From contig NZ_CP014226.1 in NCBI RefSeq assembly GCF_001545155.1, forward strand, positions 3,629,174 to 3,693,173: DNA of 64,000 nt, read 5' to 3'. Shown here one piece after another: positions 1-9,313 of this stretch. The notes under the pieces were generated by a model. That model made no database searches, was not told where the DNA came from, and was given only the letters and a program-made list of their open reading frames with translations. Position 1 is the first letter of the stretch; every line of letters begins with the position of its first letter. The stretch is from Halomonas chromatireducens. GTDB taxonomy: Bacteria > Pseudomonadota > Gammaproteobacteria > Pseudomonadales > Halomonadaceae. A program made the position numbers and the translations under genes.

Positions 1-804
1 CCGACGACACGCTACCGCGAAGACCCCGTGCGCATGCTGCGCGCCATCCGCTTCGCCGCCAAGCTCGACTTCCAAATTGCGCCTGGCTCCGAGGCGCCGA
101 TCCATGAGCAGGCCCATCTGCTGCTGCAGATCCCGCCCGCACGGCTGTTCGACGAGATACTCAAGCTGTTCATGGCCGGCCATGGTGTCGAAACCTTCCG
201 CATGCTGCGCCACTATGGCCTGTTTCCCATGCTCTTCCCCGAAACGGAAGAAGCCATGGCCACGCTGCCCTGGACCGAAGGCCTGATCGAGGCGGCCCTG
301 GCCAGCACCGACAAGCGTATCCGTGAGGAGCGTCCGGTAACGCCGGCCTTCCTGTTCGCAGCACTGCTGTGGGGGCCCGTACAGCTCCGCCAGGCGACGC
401 TGGAGGAAGATGGGATGCCGCCCATCCCCGCACTTCAGCTGGCGTCTCAGCAGGTGCTCTCGCGCCAGCTGAAGCACATCTCGATCCCCAAGCGCTTCAG
501 CATGCCGATGCGCGACATCTGGGACCTACAGCAGCGACTACCCCTGCGTCGCGGCAAACGCGCACTGCAGACCCGGGAACATCCGCGCTTTCGCGCCGCC
601 TACGACTTCCTGCTGCTGCGGGAAGAGGCTGGCGAGGTCGAACCCGGACTTGGCGACTGGTGGACCGCCTTTCAGGAAGGCGACGAACACGAGCAGATGC
701 GCCTGCTGGAGAAAGCCGGCGCCAACGCCACGCCCGGTGATCGCCCCAAGCGCCGCCGGCCCCGCAAGCGCCGCCGACGCAGTGCGCCCCCCGATAACCC
801 GTGA
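1..804 (+). CDS. pcnB: Poly(A) polymerase I, C-terminal part (5' end outside window)
   Basis: The reading frame is open from base 1, so the gene is cut by the window edge and about 267 C-terminal residues are visible. They begin with TRYREDPVRMLRAIRFAAKL, the hallmark of the neck region after the nucleotidyltransferase head of class II poly(A) polymerases (PcnB rather than CCA-adding enzyme, judged by the basic tail). The catalytic GS and DxD motifs lie upstream and cannot be checked. The C-terminus is strongly basic (RPKRRRPRKRRRR, about bases 745-785), typical of PcnB and expected to bind RNA. PcnB adds 3' poly(A) tails that promote RNA decay. The stop overlaps the folK start (GTGA), so the two genes are probably co-translated, the usual pcnB-folK arrangement. 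Confidence 0.93.
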   Translation, partial: PTTRYREDPVRMLRAIRFAAKLDFQIAPGSEAPIHEQAHLLLQIPPARLFDEILKLFMAGHGVETFRMLRHYGLFPMLFPETEEAMATLPWTEGLIEAALASTDKRIREERPVTPAFLFAALLWGPVQLRQATLEEDGMPPIPALQLASQQVLSRQLKHISIPKRFSMPMRDIWDLQQRLPLRRGKRALQTREHPRFRAAYDFLLLREEAGEVEPGLGDWWTAFQEGDEHEQMRLLEKAGANATPGDRPKRRRPRKRRRRSAPPDNP

Positions 805-1304
805 TCCCCCTGGTTGACGTCTATGTGGGGCTTGGCAGCAACCTCGACGAGCCCGCAACCCAGGTGACCCTGGCACTCGAGGCGCTCGGCGAGCTGCCGT
901 TGACGCAGCGGGTAGGCGTGTCGAGCCTGTATGCCAGCCGTCCCGTCGGGCCGCAGGACCAGCCCGACTTCATCAATGCCGTGGCCCATCTGGCGACGCG
1001 GCTCTCCCCACTGGCGCTGCTCGATCAACTGCAGGCACTGGAACAGCGCCATCGCCGCGTTCGCCAGCGCCACTGGGGTCCCCGCACCCTGGATCTGGAC
1101 CTGCTATTGTTTGGGAAACAGGTCATCGCAACACCACGACTACAGGTGCCCCACCCAGAGATGAAGGCACGCGCCTTTGTCTTGGTCCCTCTCGCCGAGC
1201 TGGCGCCAACGCTGATCCTTCCCGGTGGCCAAAGTGTCACCGCGCTGGCCGAGCAGCAGAGATCACCGGACCTGATCAGAGTGTTACCTTATAACCCAGG
1301 ATAA
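801..1304 (+). CDS. folK: HPPK, 6-hydroxymethyl-7,8-dihydropterin pyrophosphokinase
   Basis: This 167-residue protein transfers pyrophosphate from ATP to 6-hydroxymethyl-dihydropterin, the step before dihydropteroate synthase (folP lies at 17 kb). VYVGLGSNL near the N-terminus and the signature RHWGPRTLDLDLLLFG at about residues 89-105 give the pterin/ATP site and the metal-binding DLD aspartates. The start is a GTG overlapping the pcnB stop by four bases. The length is normal for the family. The last bases and the following spacer contain a 10-base direct repeat, AGTGTTACCT, at 1280-1289 and 1304-1313. Confidence 0.95.
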   Translation: MIPLVDVYVGLGSNLDEPATQVTLALEALGELPLTQRVGVSSLYASRPVGPQDQPDFINAVAHLATRLSPLALLDQLQALEQRHRRVRQRHWGPRTLDLDLLLFGKQVIATPRLQVPHPEMKARAFVLVPLAELAPTLILPGGQSVTALAEQQRSPDLIRVLPYNPG

Positions 1305-1404
1305 GTGTTACCTATCGACACCACGCCCGCATTCTGGTAACAATCACGCGCAAGGGCAGCGCGGAGAACACCGCGCCGACCCGAGGACAACATGAGAGCA
1401 CGCC

Positions 1405-2196
1405 ATGAAAACCGTCACCCTAAGCACGCTGAAGGCCCATAAGCGCGCAGGCGAAACCTTCAGTTGCCTGACGGCCTATGACGCCTCCTTTGCTCGGAGC
1501 GCGTCCGAGGCCGGCATCGAAGTGCTGCTGGTCGGTGATTCCCTGGGCATGGTCCTGCAAGGCCACGCCAGCACCCTCCCGGTCACCCTGGACGACATCT
1601 GCTACCACACCCGCTGCGTGGCCCGTGGCAAGGATCAAAGCCTGCTGATGGTCGACCTCCCTTTCATGAGCAACTCCAGCCAGGAGCGCCTGCTGCAGGA
1701 CGCCGGTGCGCTGATGCGTGCCGGTGCCGAGCTGGTCAAGGTGGAAGGCGAGGCGTGGATGGCCGACGGCATTCGCGAGCTGACACGGCGGGGGGTGCCC
1801 GTCTGCGCCCACCTGGGCCTGACGCCGCAGACCGTCTACCAGCTAGGCGGCTACAAGGTGCAGGGTCGCGATGCCGAGCGCGCCACCCAGATTCTCGAGG
1901 ATGCACGCACCCTGGTGGCAGCCGGCGCCTCGGTAATACTGCTGGAGTGCGTGCCGGCCAGCCTCGGCCGCGCCATCACAGAGGCACTTGACGTGCCGGT
2001 GATCGGTATCGGCGCCGGCCCCGACACCGATGGCCAGATACTGGTGATGCATGACGTGCTGGGAGTGACCCACGGCCGCATGCCGCGTTTCGTCAAGAAC
2101 TTCATGGCAGAGGCCGACGACATTCCAGGCGCCTTCCGCCGCTATCACGAGGACGTCAAGGCGCGCCGCTTCCCGGCCGAGGAACACAGTTTCTAG
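1405..2196 (+). CDS. panB: 3-methyl-2-oxobutanoate hydroxymethyltransferase
   Basis: PanB makes ketopantoate from alpha-ketoisovalerate and methylene-tetrahydrofolate, the first committed step to pantothenate and coenzyme A. The 263-residue protein has the family motifs LTAYDASFA (about 21-29), LLVGDSLGMVLQG (about 41-53), VKVEGE (about 112-117) and VIGIGAGPDTDGQILVMHD (about 194-212). The ATG start is 100 bases after folK, so it may have its own promoter. panC and panD follow on the same strand with short gaps, giving the compact panBCD cluster. Confidence 0.96.
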   Translation: MKTVTLSTLKAHKRAGETFSCLTAYDASFARSASEAGIEVLLVGDSLGMVLQGHASTLPVTLDDICYHTRCVARGKDQSLLMVDLPFMSNSSQERLLQDAGALMRAGAELVKVEGEAWMADGIRELTRRGVPVCAHLGLTPQTVYQLGGYKVQGRDAERATQILEDARTLVAAGASVILLECVPASLGRAITEALDVPVIGIGAGPDTDGQILVMHDVLGVTHGRMPRFVKNFMAEADDIPGAFRRYHEDVKARRFPAEEHSF

Positions 2197-2273
2197 GATA
2201 TGTTCGAAAAGGCGGCGAGCGAAGGCACTTTTCGTGCAAGGCCTGGCTCCCTCGTGACACCCTGGAGTTCTAG

Positions 2274-3122
2274 ATGCGTACCCTGAGAGACATCCCTGAG
2301 CTGCGAGAGACCCTCGGTGCGTACCGCCGCCGCGGCCAGCGTATCGCCCTGGTGCCGACCATGGGCAACCTGCACGCCGGTCATCTCGCCCTGGTGGAGG
2401 CAGCGCGCCGCCATGGCGACGTGGTGGTGGCGACCATCTTCGTCAACCCGCTCCAGTTCGGCCCCAATGAGGATCTGGACGCCTACCCACGCACCATGGT
2501 CGATGACCAGGCCAAGCTCGAAGAGGCAGGCTGTGACCTGCTGTTTGCCCCTGATACGGCCATGCTCTATCCCCGCGGCATGGACGAACAGACTCGTGTC
2601 TGCGTGCCTGCCGTCAGCGAGGGGCTCTGTGGTGGCGCAAGACCCGGCCACTTCGACGGCGTATCTACCGTGGTGAGCATTCTGTTCAACCTGGTGCAGC
2701 CCGACACGGCCTGCTTCGGTGAAAAGGATTACCAGCAGCTGGCGGTGATTCGCAAGCTGGTGGAAGACCTCCACTTCCCCGTCGAGATCGTCGGCGTACC
2801 CATCGTACGGGCCGAGGATGGCCTGGCGCTCTCCTCGCGCAACGGCTACCTGGCCCCCGACCAGCGCGCCATCGCTCCCCTGCTGTACCAGACGCTCTGC
2901 GAGTTGCGCGACGCCCTCGAGGCCGGCGAGCCAGTCACCGCCAGCCTGGGAGCAGGCCTGGCAAGGCTACGGGAAAATGGCTTCGAGCCAGACTACCTGG
3001 AGCTGCGTGGCCTCGACCTGGCACCGGTCGACGAGTCCACCCGTGATGCCGTGCTCCTCGCCGCCGCCCGCCTGGGGCCAACCCGCCTGATCGACAACCT
3101 GACCCTGACCCTGCCGCGCTGA
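2274..3122 (+). CDS. panC: Pantothenate synthetase (pantoate--beta-alanine ligase)
   Basis: PanC condenses pantoate (downstream of PanB) with beta-alanine (from PanD) using ATP. The 282-residue protein shows the nucleotidyltransferase HIGH-type motif [10 protein letters not shown] at about 28-37, [18 protein letters not shown] at about 59-76, the FGEKDYQQL segment at about 149-157 and the KMSKS-like SSRNGYL at about 184-190. An SD-like CTGGAG lies just upstream of the ATG. It sits 77 bases after panB and 52 before panD. Confidence 0.96.
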   Translation: MRTLRDIPELRETLGAYRRRGQRIALVPTMGNLHAGHLALVEAARRHGDVVVATIFVNPLQFGPNEDLDAYPRTMVDDQAKLEEAGCDLLFAPDTAMLYPRGMDEQTRVCVPAVSEGLCGGARPGHFDGVSTVVSILFNLVQPDTACFGEKDYQQLAVIRKLVEDLHFPVEIVGVPIVRAEDGLALSSRNGYLAPDQRAIAPLLYQTLCELRDALEAGEPVTASLGAGLARLRENGFEPDYLELRGLDLAPVDESTRDAVLLAAARLGPTRLIDNLTLTLPR

Positions 3123-3174
3123 CGCGGCATTCAATGTGCACCCTGTGCATCGTATTCCGGAGGAAGCTGCTCCC

Positions 3175-3555
3175 ATGTACACCATCATGCTCAAGGCCAA
3201 GCTCCACATGGCCCGCGTTACCCATGCCGTACTCAACTATGAGGGCTCCTGTGCCATCGACGGTGACCTGCTGGACCTCTCCGGCATCCGCGAAAACGAG
3301 CAGATCCAGATCTATAACGTCGAGAACGGCCTGCGCTTCACTACCTACGCCATCCGCGCCGAAGAGGGCTCTCAGGTCATCTCCATCAATGGCGCCGCCG
3401 CCCACCTGGCCGGCCCCGGCGACCGGGTGATCATCTGCAGCTACGCCCACTACAGCGATGCCGAGCTGGACAATCATCAGCCGGCACTGGTCTATCTGAA
3501 GGAAGGTAACGACATCAGCCACACCAGCAACGCCATCCCCGTTCAGCTCGCTTGA
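3175..3555 (+). CDS. panD: Aspartate 1-decarboxylase proenzyme
   Basis: PanD decarboxylates aspartate to beta-alanine for PanC. From the ATG at 3175 it is 126 residues, the normal size. I chose this start over an in-frame codon at 3136 because GGAGGAA (3159-3165) lies nine bases upstream and because it places Gly24-Ser25 (NYEGSCAID) exactly where the proenzyme self-cleaves to form the pyruvoyl cofactor. Thr57 falls in [12 protein letters not shown]. It completes the pan cluster. Confidence 0.96.
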   Translation: MYTIMLKAKLHMARVTHAVLNYEGSCAIDGDLLDLSGIRENEQIQIYNVENGLRFTTYAIRAEEGSQVISINGAAAHLAGPGDRVIICSYAHYSDAELDNHQPALVYLKEGNDISHTSNAIPVQLA

Positions 3556-3726
3556 CGAGTAGCCGCACCCTCCGCGGGCTGTTCGCCGGCCACGATGCCA
3601 TGGGCTGCGGCATGGCCCGGGGACGCTGACTGACGAATTTCACCCCATTGGGGCATTGCCGCAGCGCACAAGCGTCGCCTATGCTGACAGGGCTACCGTC
3701 TGCGACCGATTTCAGGAGTGTTTCTT

Positions 3727-4902
<1,176 letters not shown>

Positions 4903-4915
4903 AGGCACCGCTCGG

Positions 4916-4987
4916 GACAGGCCTCAGCGGAGGTCTTTTGCCAGGGAAGGCAAAAGTAGCGCCCAGGGAAGGGTTTACAGCGCCTCC
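4916..4987 (-). repeat. Dispersed structured repeat, copy 1
   Basis: On the minus strand this runs GGAGGCGCTGTAAACCC, TTCCCT, GGGCGCTAC, then a perfect 8-bp stem CTTTTGCC/GGCAAAAG (4935-4942 with 4949-4956) closing the loop TTCCCT, then ACCTCC and GGCCTGTCC. Copy 2 at 26738-26810 has the same flanks, order and loops, but its stem is CGATTCC/GGAATCG. It lies in the convergent gap between the thiolase gene and pnp. Confidence 0.8.
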
Positions 4988-5041
4988 GTGATGGTCCGAC
5001 ACTTGGGGCCTGTCGCCGGATCAGCCGCGATGCTAAAAAAA

Positions 5042-5074
5042 CCGCCCCCATGGCCAGGCCATGGGGGCGGTTTT
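5042..5074. terminator. Bidirectional rho-independent terminator (thiolase / pnp)
   Basis: A perfect 13-bp stem CCGCCCCCATGGC/GCCATGGGGGCGG (5042-5054 and 5058-5070) has a 3-base loop, TTTT after it on the plus strand and AAAAAA before it. It can end both convergent transcripts, and the minus-strand U-tract makes it a strong pnp terminator. Confidence 0.92.
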
Positions 5075-5093
5075 CGTTGGAGCCCTGGCTGTC

Positions 5094-7226
5094 TTAGACG
5101 ACAGGTTCGGCTTCCGCCGCTTCGAAGGCGGCCTTCTCTTCCGGAGTGATCTCCTTGATCGAGAGCTTCACCCGGTTGCGATTGTCGATATCGAGCACCT
5201 TGACGATGACTTCGTCGCCCTCATTGAGGAAGTCGCGCACGTCGTTGACCCGCTCGGGCACGATCTGCGAGATATGCACCAGCCCGTCGGTTCCCGGCAT
5301 GATGTTGATGAAGGCGCCAAAGTCGGCAATGCGTACCACCTTGCCGCGGTAGAGCTTGCCGATTTCTGCCTCGGCGGTGATCGCCAGCACGGTATCGATG
5401 GCCTTCTTGGCCGCCGCCTTGTCCTCGGCGTAGATACGCACGGTGCCGTCGTCGTCGAGATCGATGGAGGCGCCGGTGTCTTCGCAGATCTTGCGAATGG
5501 TGGCGCCGCCCTTGCCGATGACGTCGCGGATCTTGTCCGGGTCGATCTTGATGGTTGCCATGGAGGGGGCGTTTTCGGACACCTCCGCACGACTCTGGGC
5601 GATCACGTCGTTCATCTGCTGGAGGATATGCAGGCGAGCCTCATTGGCCTGCTGAAGGGCAACCTCCATGATCTCCTCGTTGATCCCCTCGATCTTGATA
5701 TCCATCTGCAGCGCAGTCACACCAGCAGACGAACCAGCCACCTTGAAGTCCATATCGCCCAGGTGATCCTCGTCGCCCAGGATATCGGTCAATACGGCGA
5801 AGCCGTCGGCATCCTTGACCAGGCCCATGGCGATACCCGCCACCGGTGCCTTCATCGGCACGCCGGCGTCCATCAGTGCCAGCGAGGAGCCGCACACGGA
5901 TGCCATTGAGCTCGAGCCGTTGGACTCGGTGATCTCCGATACCACACGGATGGTGTAGGGGAAGTCCTCGGACGTGGGCAGCATGGCCTCGATGCTGCGA
6001 CGGGCCAGGCGGCCGTGGCCAATTTCGCGACGCTTGGGTCCACCCATGAAGCCAGCTTCACCCACGCAATAGGGAGGGAAGTTGTAGTGCAGCATGAAGC
6101 GGTCCTTGCGCTCACCCTCCAGCGACTCGATCAGCTGAGCATCGCGCAGGGTACCCAGGGTGGCGATGACGATGGCCTGGGTCTCGCCGCGGGTGAAGAT
6201 CGACGAGCCATGGGTCTTGGGCAGGCTACCCACTTCGATATTCAAAGGCCGCACTGTCTTCTGGTCACGGCCATCGATACGCGGCTCGCCCTTGACGACG
6301 CGGGAGCGAACCACACGCTTCTCCAGCGCGGCGAAGGCGCCCTTGACCTCATCGGCATCGAACTTGCCTTCCTCTTCACCGGCGAGCTGCTCGACGGCCT
6401 CGGCCTTGAGTGCTGACAGGGCGTCCTGCCGGGCCATCTTGTCGGTGACACGATAGGCCTCGCCCACCTTGGCCTCGAAGCCCTGGGCAATGGCGTCCTT
6501 GAGGGGCGTGTTCTCGGCGGGCGGCTGCCAGTCCCACTTCGGCTTGCCGGCCTCGGCGGTCAGCTCCTTGATGGCCTCGATGGCGACCTGCATCTCCTGG
6601 TGGCCATAGAGCACGGCGCCCAGCATTTCGTCCTCGAGCAGCTCCTTGGCCTCGGACTCCACCATCAGCACCGCTTTCTCGGTACCGGCAACGACCATGT
6701 TCAGCTCGGAGTTGGCAAGCTCTTCCACGGTGGGGTTGAGGAAGTAGCCCTTCTCCTCGTCGAAGCCCACCCGCGCGGCACCCAGGGGGCCGTTGAACGG
6801 CACGCCGGCGATGCACAGCGCCGCGGAGGTGCCGAGCATGGCGGCGATGTCCGGGTCATGGTTGCGGTCGGTAGAGAGGACGGTACAGATCACCTGCACC
6901 TCGTTCATGAACCCCTTGGGGAACAGCGGGCGAACCGGGCGATCGATCAGGCGAGACGTGAGGGTCTCCTTCTCTGTAGGCCGCCCCTCGCGCTTGAAGA
7001 AGCCGCCGGGGATCTTGCCGACCGCGTAGGTTTTTTCCTGATAGAACACCGCCAGGGGGAAGAAGTCCTGCCCTGGCTTGAGCTCTTTCTTGGCGACGAC
7101 GGTGCACAGCACCACGGTATCGTCCATGGTGACCAACACGGCACCGCTGGCCTGGCGGGCGATGCGCCCGGTTTCCAGGGTGACGGTGCTGCGACCGTAC
7201 TGAAATGTTTTCTTGACCGGATTCAC
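5094..7226 (-). CDS. pnp: Polyribonucleotide nucleotidyltransferase (PNPase)
   Basis: A 3'-5' phosphorolytic exoribonuclease and degradosome partner. Two RNase PH-like halves are followed by a KH domain ([20 protein letters not shown], about 560-580) and an S1 domain ([20 protein letters not shown], about 622-641). I start it at the GTG at 7226 (710 residues): the N-terminus then reads [10 protein letters not shown] as in other PNPases, and AAGGAAG sits just upstream; an in-frame TTG at 7241 would place the SD inside the gene. It is the last gene of the rimP-nusA-infB operon, but a terminator and a palindromic element lie between it and rpsO, so it probably has its own promoter too. In enterobacteria RNase III and PNPase autoregulate this leader; this is not demonstrable here. 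Confidence 0.96.
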   Translation of the reverse strand: MNPVKKTFQYGRSTVTLETGRIARQASGAVLVTMDDTVVLCTVVAKKELKPGQDFFPLAVFYQEKTYAVGKIPGGFFKREGRPTEKETLTSRLIDRPVRPLFPKGFMNEVQVICTVLSTDRNHDPDIAAMLGTSAALCIAGVPFNGPLGAARVGFDEEKGYFLNPTVEELANSELNMVVAGTEKAVLMVESEAKELLEDEMLGAVLYGHQEMQVAIEAIKELTAEAGKPKWDWQPPAENTPLKDAIAQGFEAKVGEAYRVTDKMARQDALSALKAEAVEQLAGEEEGKFDADEVKGAFAALEKRVVRSRVVKGEPRIDGRDQKTVRPLNIEVGSLPKTHGSSIFTRGETQAIVIATLGTLRDAQLIESLEGERKDRFMLHYNFPPYCVGEAGFMGGPKRREIGHGRLARRSIEAMLPTSEDFPYTIRVVSEITESNGSSSMASVCGSSLALMDAGVPMKAPVAGIAMGLVKDADGFAVLTDILGDEDHLGDMDFKVAGSSAGVTALQMDIKIEGINEEIMEVALQQANEARLHILQQMNDVIAQSRAEVSENAPSMATIKIDPDKIRDVIGKGGATIRKICEDTGASIDLDDDGTVRIYAEDKAAAKKAIDTVLAITAEAEIGKLYRGKVVRIADFGAFINIMPGTDGLVHISQIVPERVNDVRDFLNEGDEVIVKVLDIDNRNRVKLSIKEITPEEKAAFEAAEAEPVV

Positions 7227-7360
7227 GGCGACTTCCTTCAACGTTACTTTTCTGTGTTTGGGTCGTTTTGACTCGGCGACTATTTTAGGGGTTGACGCGC
7301 CTCAGGGCCACCGGTTAGCGACATTTCCACAAGGCAATCGCGTATCCGCCTCTCGGGGCT

Positions 7361-7399
7361 AAAAAAGCAAAACGGGTAGCCCCTGAGGGGCTACCCGTT
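7361..7399 (-). terminator. Rho-independent terminator after rpsO
   Basis: A perfect 13-bp stem AACGGGTAGCCCC/GGGGCTACCCGTT (7371-7383 with 7387-7399) with a 3-base loop is followed on the minus strand by TTGCTTTTTT. It lies upstream of pnp and should stop part of the rpsO transcript. Confidence 0.9.
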
Positions 7400-7410
7400 C
7401 GAATGACCTG

Positions 7411-7554
7411 AAGAAAAGGAGGATTTCGCGTTACGAGCGACGAGAGGCTGGTTGCCGCCGGAGCGCAGGAACCGGAGTGTAGCTCGCTACATGAGGATTC
7501 CGAGTACCGCCGGCAACCAGGATATCGAGCGCAGTAGCGAAATACCCTTTTCTT
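7411..7554. repeat. 144-bp imperfect palindromic element between rpsO and pnp
   Basis: The two ends are inverted copies (AAGAAAAGG..ATTTCGC and GCGAAAT..CCCTTTTCTT). The next block inward is CTGGTTGCCGCCGG against CCGCCGGCAACCAG, 13 of 14 matching. The centre is GGAACCGGAGTGTAGC against GCTACATGAGGATTCC around a TC dinucleotide. The whole segment could fold into one long arm. Its right end overlaps the last codon region of rpsO. No coding potential is seen. It looks like a mobile palindromic (REP/MITE-like) unit, but there is no second copy in this window. Confidence 0.75.
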
Positions 7555-7822
7555 AGCGACGCAGGCCCAGACGCTGGATCAGTGCCTGATAACGCTCGAA
7601 GTCCTTGCGCTTCAGGTAGTCAAGCAGCTTGCGGCGCTGGTTGACCATGCGGATCAGGCCACGACGTGAGTGGTGATCCTGCTTGTTGGTCTTGAAGTGA
7701 TCCTGCAGGCCGTCGATGTTGGCGCTGAGCAGGGCTACCTGCACTTCGGGGGAACCGGTATCGTTGTCACCACGACCAAATTCATTGACGATTTCGGCCT
7801 TCTTTTCGGCGGTAAGTGCCAT
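7553..7822 (-). CDS. rpsO: 30S ribosomal protein S15
   Basis: An 89-residue four-helix S15. It binds the central domain of 16S rRNA early in 30S assembly. The conserved block [51 protein letters not shown] is present in full, including the HHSRRGL rRNA-contact segment. The ATG is preceded by CTGGAGAG. It lies between truB and pnp, its usual place. Its 91-base leader has competing hairpins (see 7823-7915), consistent with translational autoregulation. Confidence 0.97.
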   Translation of the reverse strand: MALTAEKKAEIVNEFGRGDNDTGSPEVQVALLSANIDGLQDHFKTNKQDHHSRRGLIRMVNQRRKLLDYLKRKDFERYQALIQRLGLRR

Positions 7823-7915
7823 CTATCTCTCCAGTAAGCAATATGCCTGAGTAATGAATGTCGGAGACCACGCATATTTGCAGTCTCCACGCCTGCGCCC
7901 GAAGGCGCTGGTCTC
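7823..7915 (-). promoter_or_regulatory. rpsO leader with mutually exclusive hairpins
   Basis: In RNA sense, GAGACC (7915-7910), then GCGCC-UUCG-GGCGC (7908-7895), then GGAGAC (7888-7883), then GGUCUCC (7869-7863). The last block can pair with GGAGAC (local hairpin) or with GAGACC (long-range stem that encloses the others). Such a switchable leader fits S15 autoregulation as known in other gammaproteobacteria; the exact E. coli pseudoknot was not matched. Confidence 0.4.
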
Positions 7916-8840
7916 ACACCGAGTCCGCCGGAGCGGTACTCAGCAGGCGGCGGGGGGCAATCTCCCCTGCCACCCTGACCACGCCGAGACCCAAGAAGAT
8001 CCCGTCGTGATAGAGTCTTGTCGTCTCGCCTGGCGCCATGGCGCCGGGCGAAACAAAGGCCGACTGCCCATGCCGCAGCCGTGACACTGCCTCGGCATCC
8101 AGCTCGAGCGACGGCAGATGCGCAACAAGAACATCCACCGGCAAGAGTCTTGCCTCGAGCTCGGCCTGGCCTGGCTGCGCATCAAGCCCCTCGAAGGCAA
8201 CCATCTCGCTGGCGTCGAAGGGCCCGGTCTTGAGCCGCCGCAGCGCAGTGATATGAGCGCCACACCCCAGAGCCCGCCCGATGTCTTCGGCCAGGGTGCG
8301 GATATAGGTGCCCTTGCTGCAGCGCACTTCCAGCGTGAAGGCATCGCCATCATGGGCCAGAAGGCGCGCATCATACACTGTCACGCGGCGGGCTGCACGC
8401 TCTACCGTCTTGCCCTCGCGGGCCAGCTCGTAGAGCTTGCGCCCCTGATGCTTGAGCGCCGAGTACATGGGCGGAACCTGCTCGATCTCGCCGCGGAACC
8501 GCGTCAGGACCGCTTCAATGTCCGCCTCCTTCAGCACCGGTACCGCCTGGCGCTCGACCACCTCGCCTTCGGCATCGCCGGTGTCGGTCACAACACCCAG
8601 TTGGATGCGAGTGCGGTAGACCTTGTCGGCCTCCAGCAGGTACGAGGAGAACTTGGTCGCCTCGCCAAAGCAGACCGGAAGCAATCCGGTGGCCATGGGG
8701 TCGAGCGTCCCGGTGTGACCTGCCTTCTGCGCCTGGAACAGGCGCCGGGCACGCTGCAGGGCATGGTTACTCGACGCTCCCTGGGGCTTGTCGAGCAGCA
8801 GCACCCCGTTCACCGGCAGACCGCGACGCCGACGCGCCAT
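7914..8840 (-). CDS. truB: tRNA pseudouridine(55) synthase
   Basis: TruB makes pseudouridine 55 in the T-loop of nearly all tRNAs. The 308-residue protein opens with a basic tail, then LLLDKPQGASSNHALQRARRLF and the catalytic GHTGTLDPMATGLLPVC with Asp47 as nucleophile. RCSKGTYIRTLAEDIG (about 180-195) is the second family motif, and the C-terminal PUA-like part reads GIFLGLGVV. The ATG overlaps the rbfA stop (ATGA), so translation is probably coupled. Confidence 0.96.
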   Translation of the reverse strand: MARRRRGLPVNGVLLLDKPQGASSNHALQRARRLFQAQKAGHTGTLDPMATGLLPVCFGEATKFSSYLLEADKVYRTRIQLGVVTDTGDAEGEVVERQAVPVLKEADIEAVLTRFRGEIEQVPPMYSALKHQGRKLYELAREGKTVERAARRVTVYDARLLAHDGDAFTLEVRCSKGTYIRTLAEDIGRALGCGAHITALRRLKTGPFDASEMVAFEGLDAQPGQAELEARLLPVDVLVAHLPSLELDAEAVSRLRHGQSAFVSPGAMAPGETTRLYHDGIFLGLGVVRVAGEIAPRRLLSTAPADSV

Positions 8841-9295
8841 CAGTCCTTCTCGTCCTCGTTGCCGCTACGCGCCTGGCCGTCAGCGACGTCGCCGTCTTGA
8901 TTGCCAGAAGCCTCGCCGTCCTCCGCCTCGTTACGGGCACGATCCCGGGAGACCGCCTCGTCGATCAGCGACGACAGTCGCTGGCCACGCACCACGCTCT
9001 CATCGTAATGAAAGCGCAGCTCCGGCACGTGGCGAAGCTTGATCCGCCGGGCGACCTGGCTGCGCAGGAAGCCAGCAGCCTGCTTGAGCACCTTGAGGTT
9101 CTCCCGGATACGTTCGGGATCCTCTTCGCCCAGCAGGGTCACATGCACATCGGCGTAGCCGAGGTCACGACTGACCTCGACGCCGCTGACCGTGACCATC
9201 CCCAGGCGCGGGTCCTTGACCTCGCGCTGGATCAGTACTGCCAGCTCCTTCTGCAGCTGGTCGCCGACACGGTCGGTACGCTTGAATTCGCGCAT
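8840..9295 (-). CDS. rbfA: 30S ribosome-binding factor A
   Basis: RbfA acts late in 30S maturation, near the 5' helix of 16S rRNA. The protein opens MREFKRTDRVGDQLQKELAVLIQREVKDPRLGMVTVSGVEVSRDLGYADVHV, the full KH-like RbfA fold. After about residue 120 there is an acidic tail (EAEDGEASGNQDGDVADG..DEDEKD), giving 151 residues. The tail is longer than in many homologues and fits a halophile-type acidic proteome. It sits 18 bases after infB and overlaps truB by one base. Confidence 0.95.
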   Translation of the reverse strand: MREFKRTDRVGDQLQKELAVLIQREVKDPRLGMVTVSGVEVSRDLGYADVHVTLLGEEDPERIRENLKVLKQAAGFLRSQVARRIKLRHVPELRFHYDESVVRGQRLSSLIDEAVSRDRARNEAEDGEASGNQDGDVADGQARSGNEDEKD

Positions 9296-9313
9296 GCTCG
9301 ACTCCTTGGCCGG

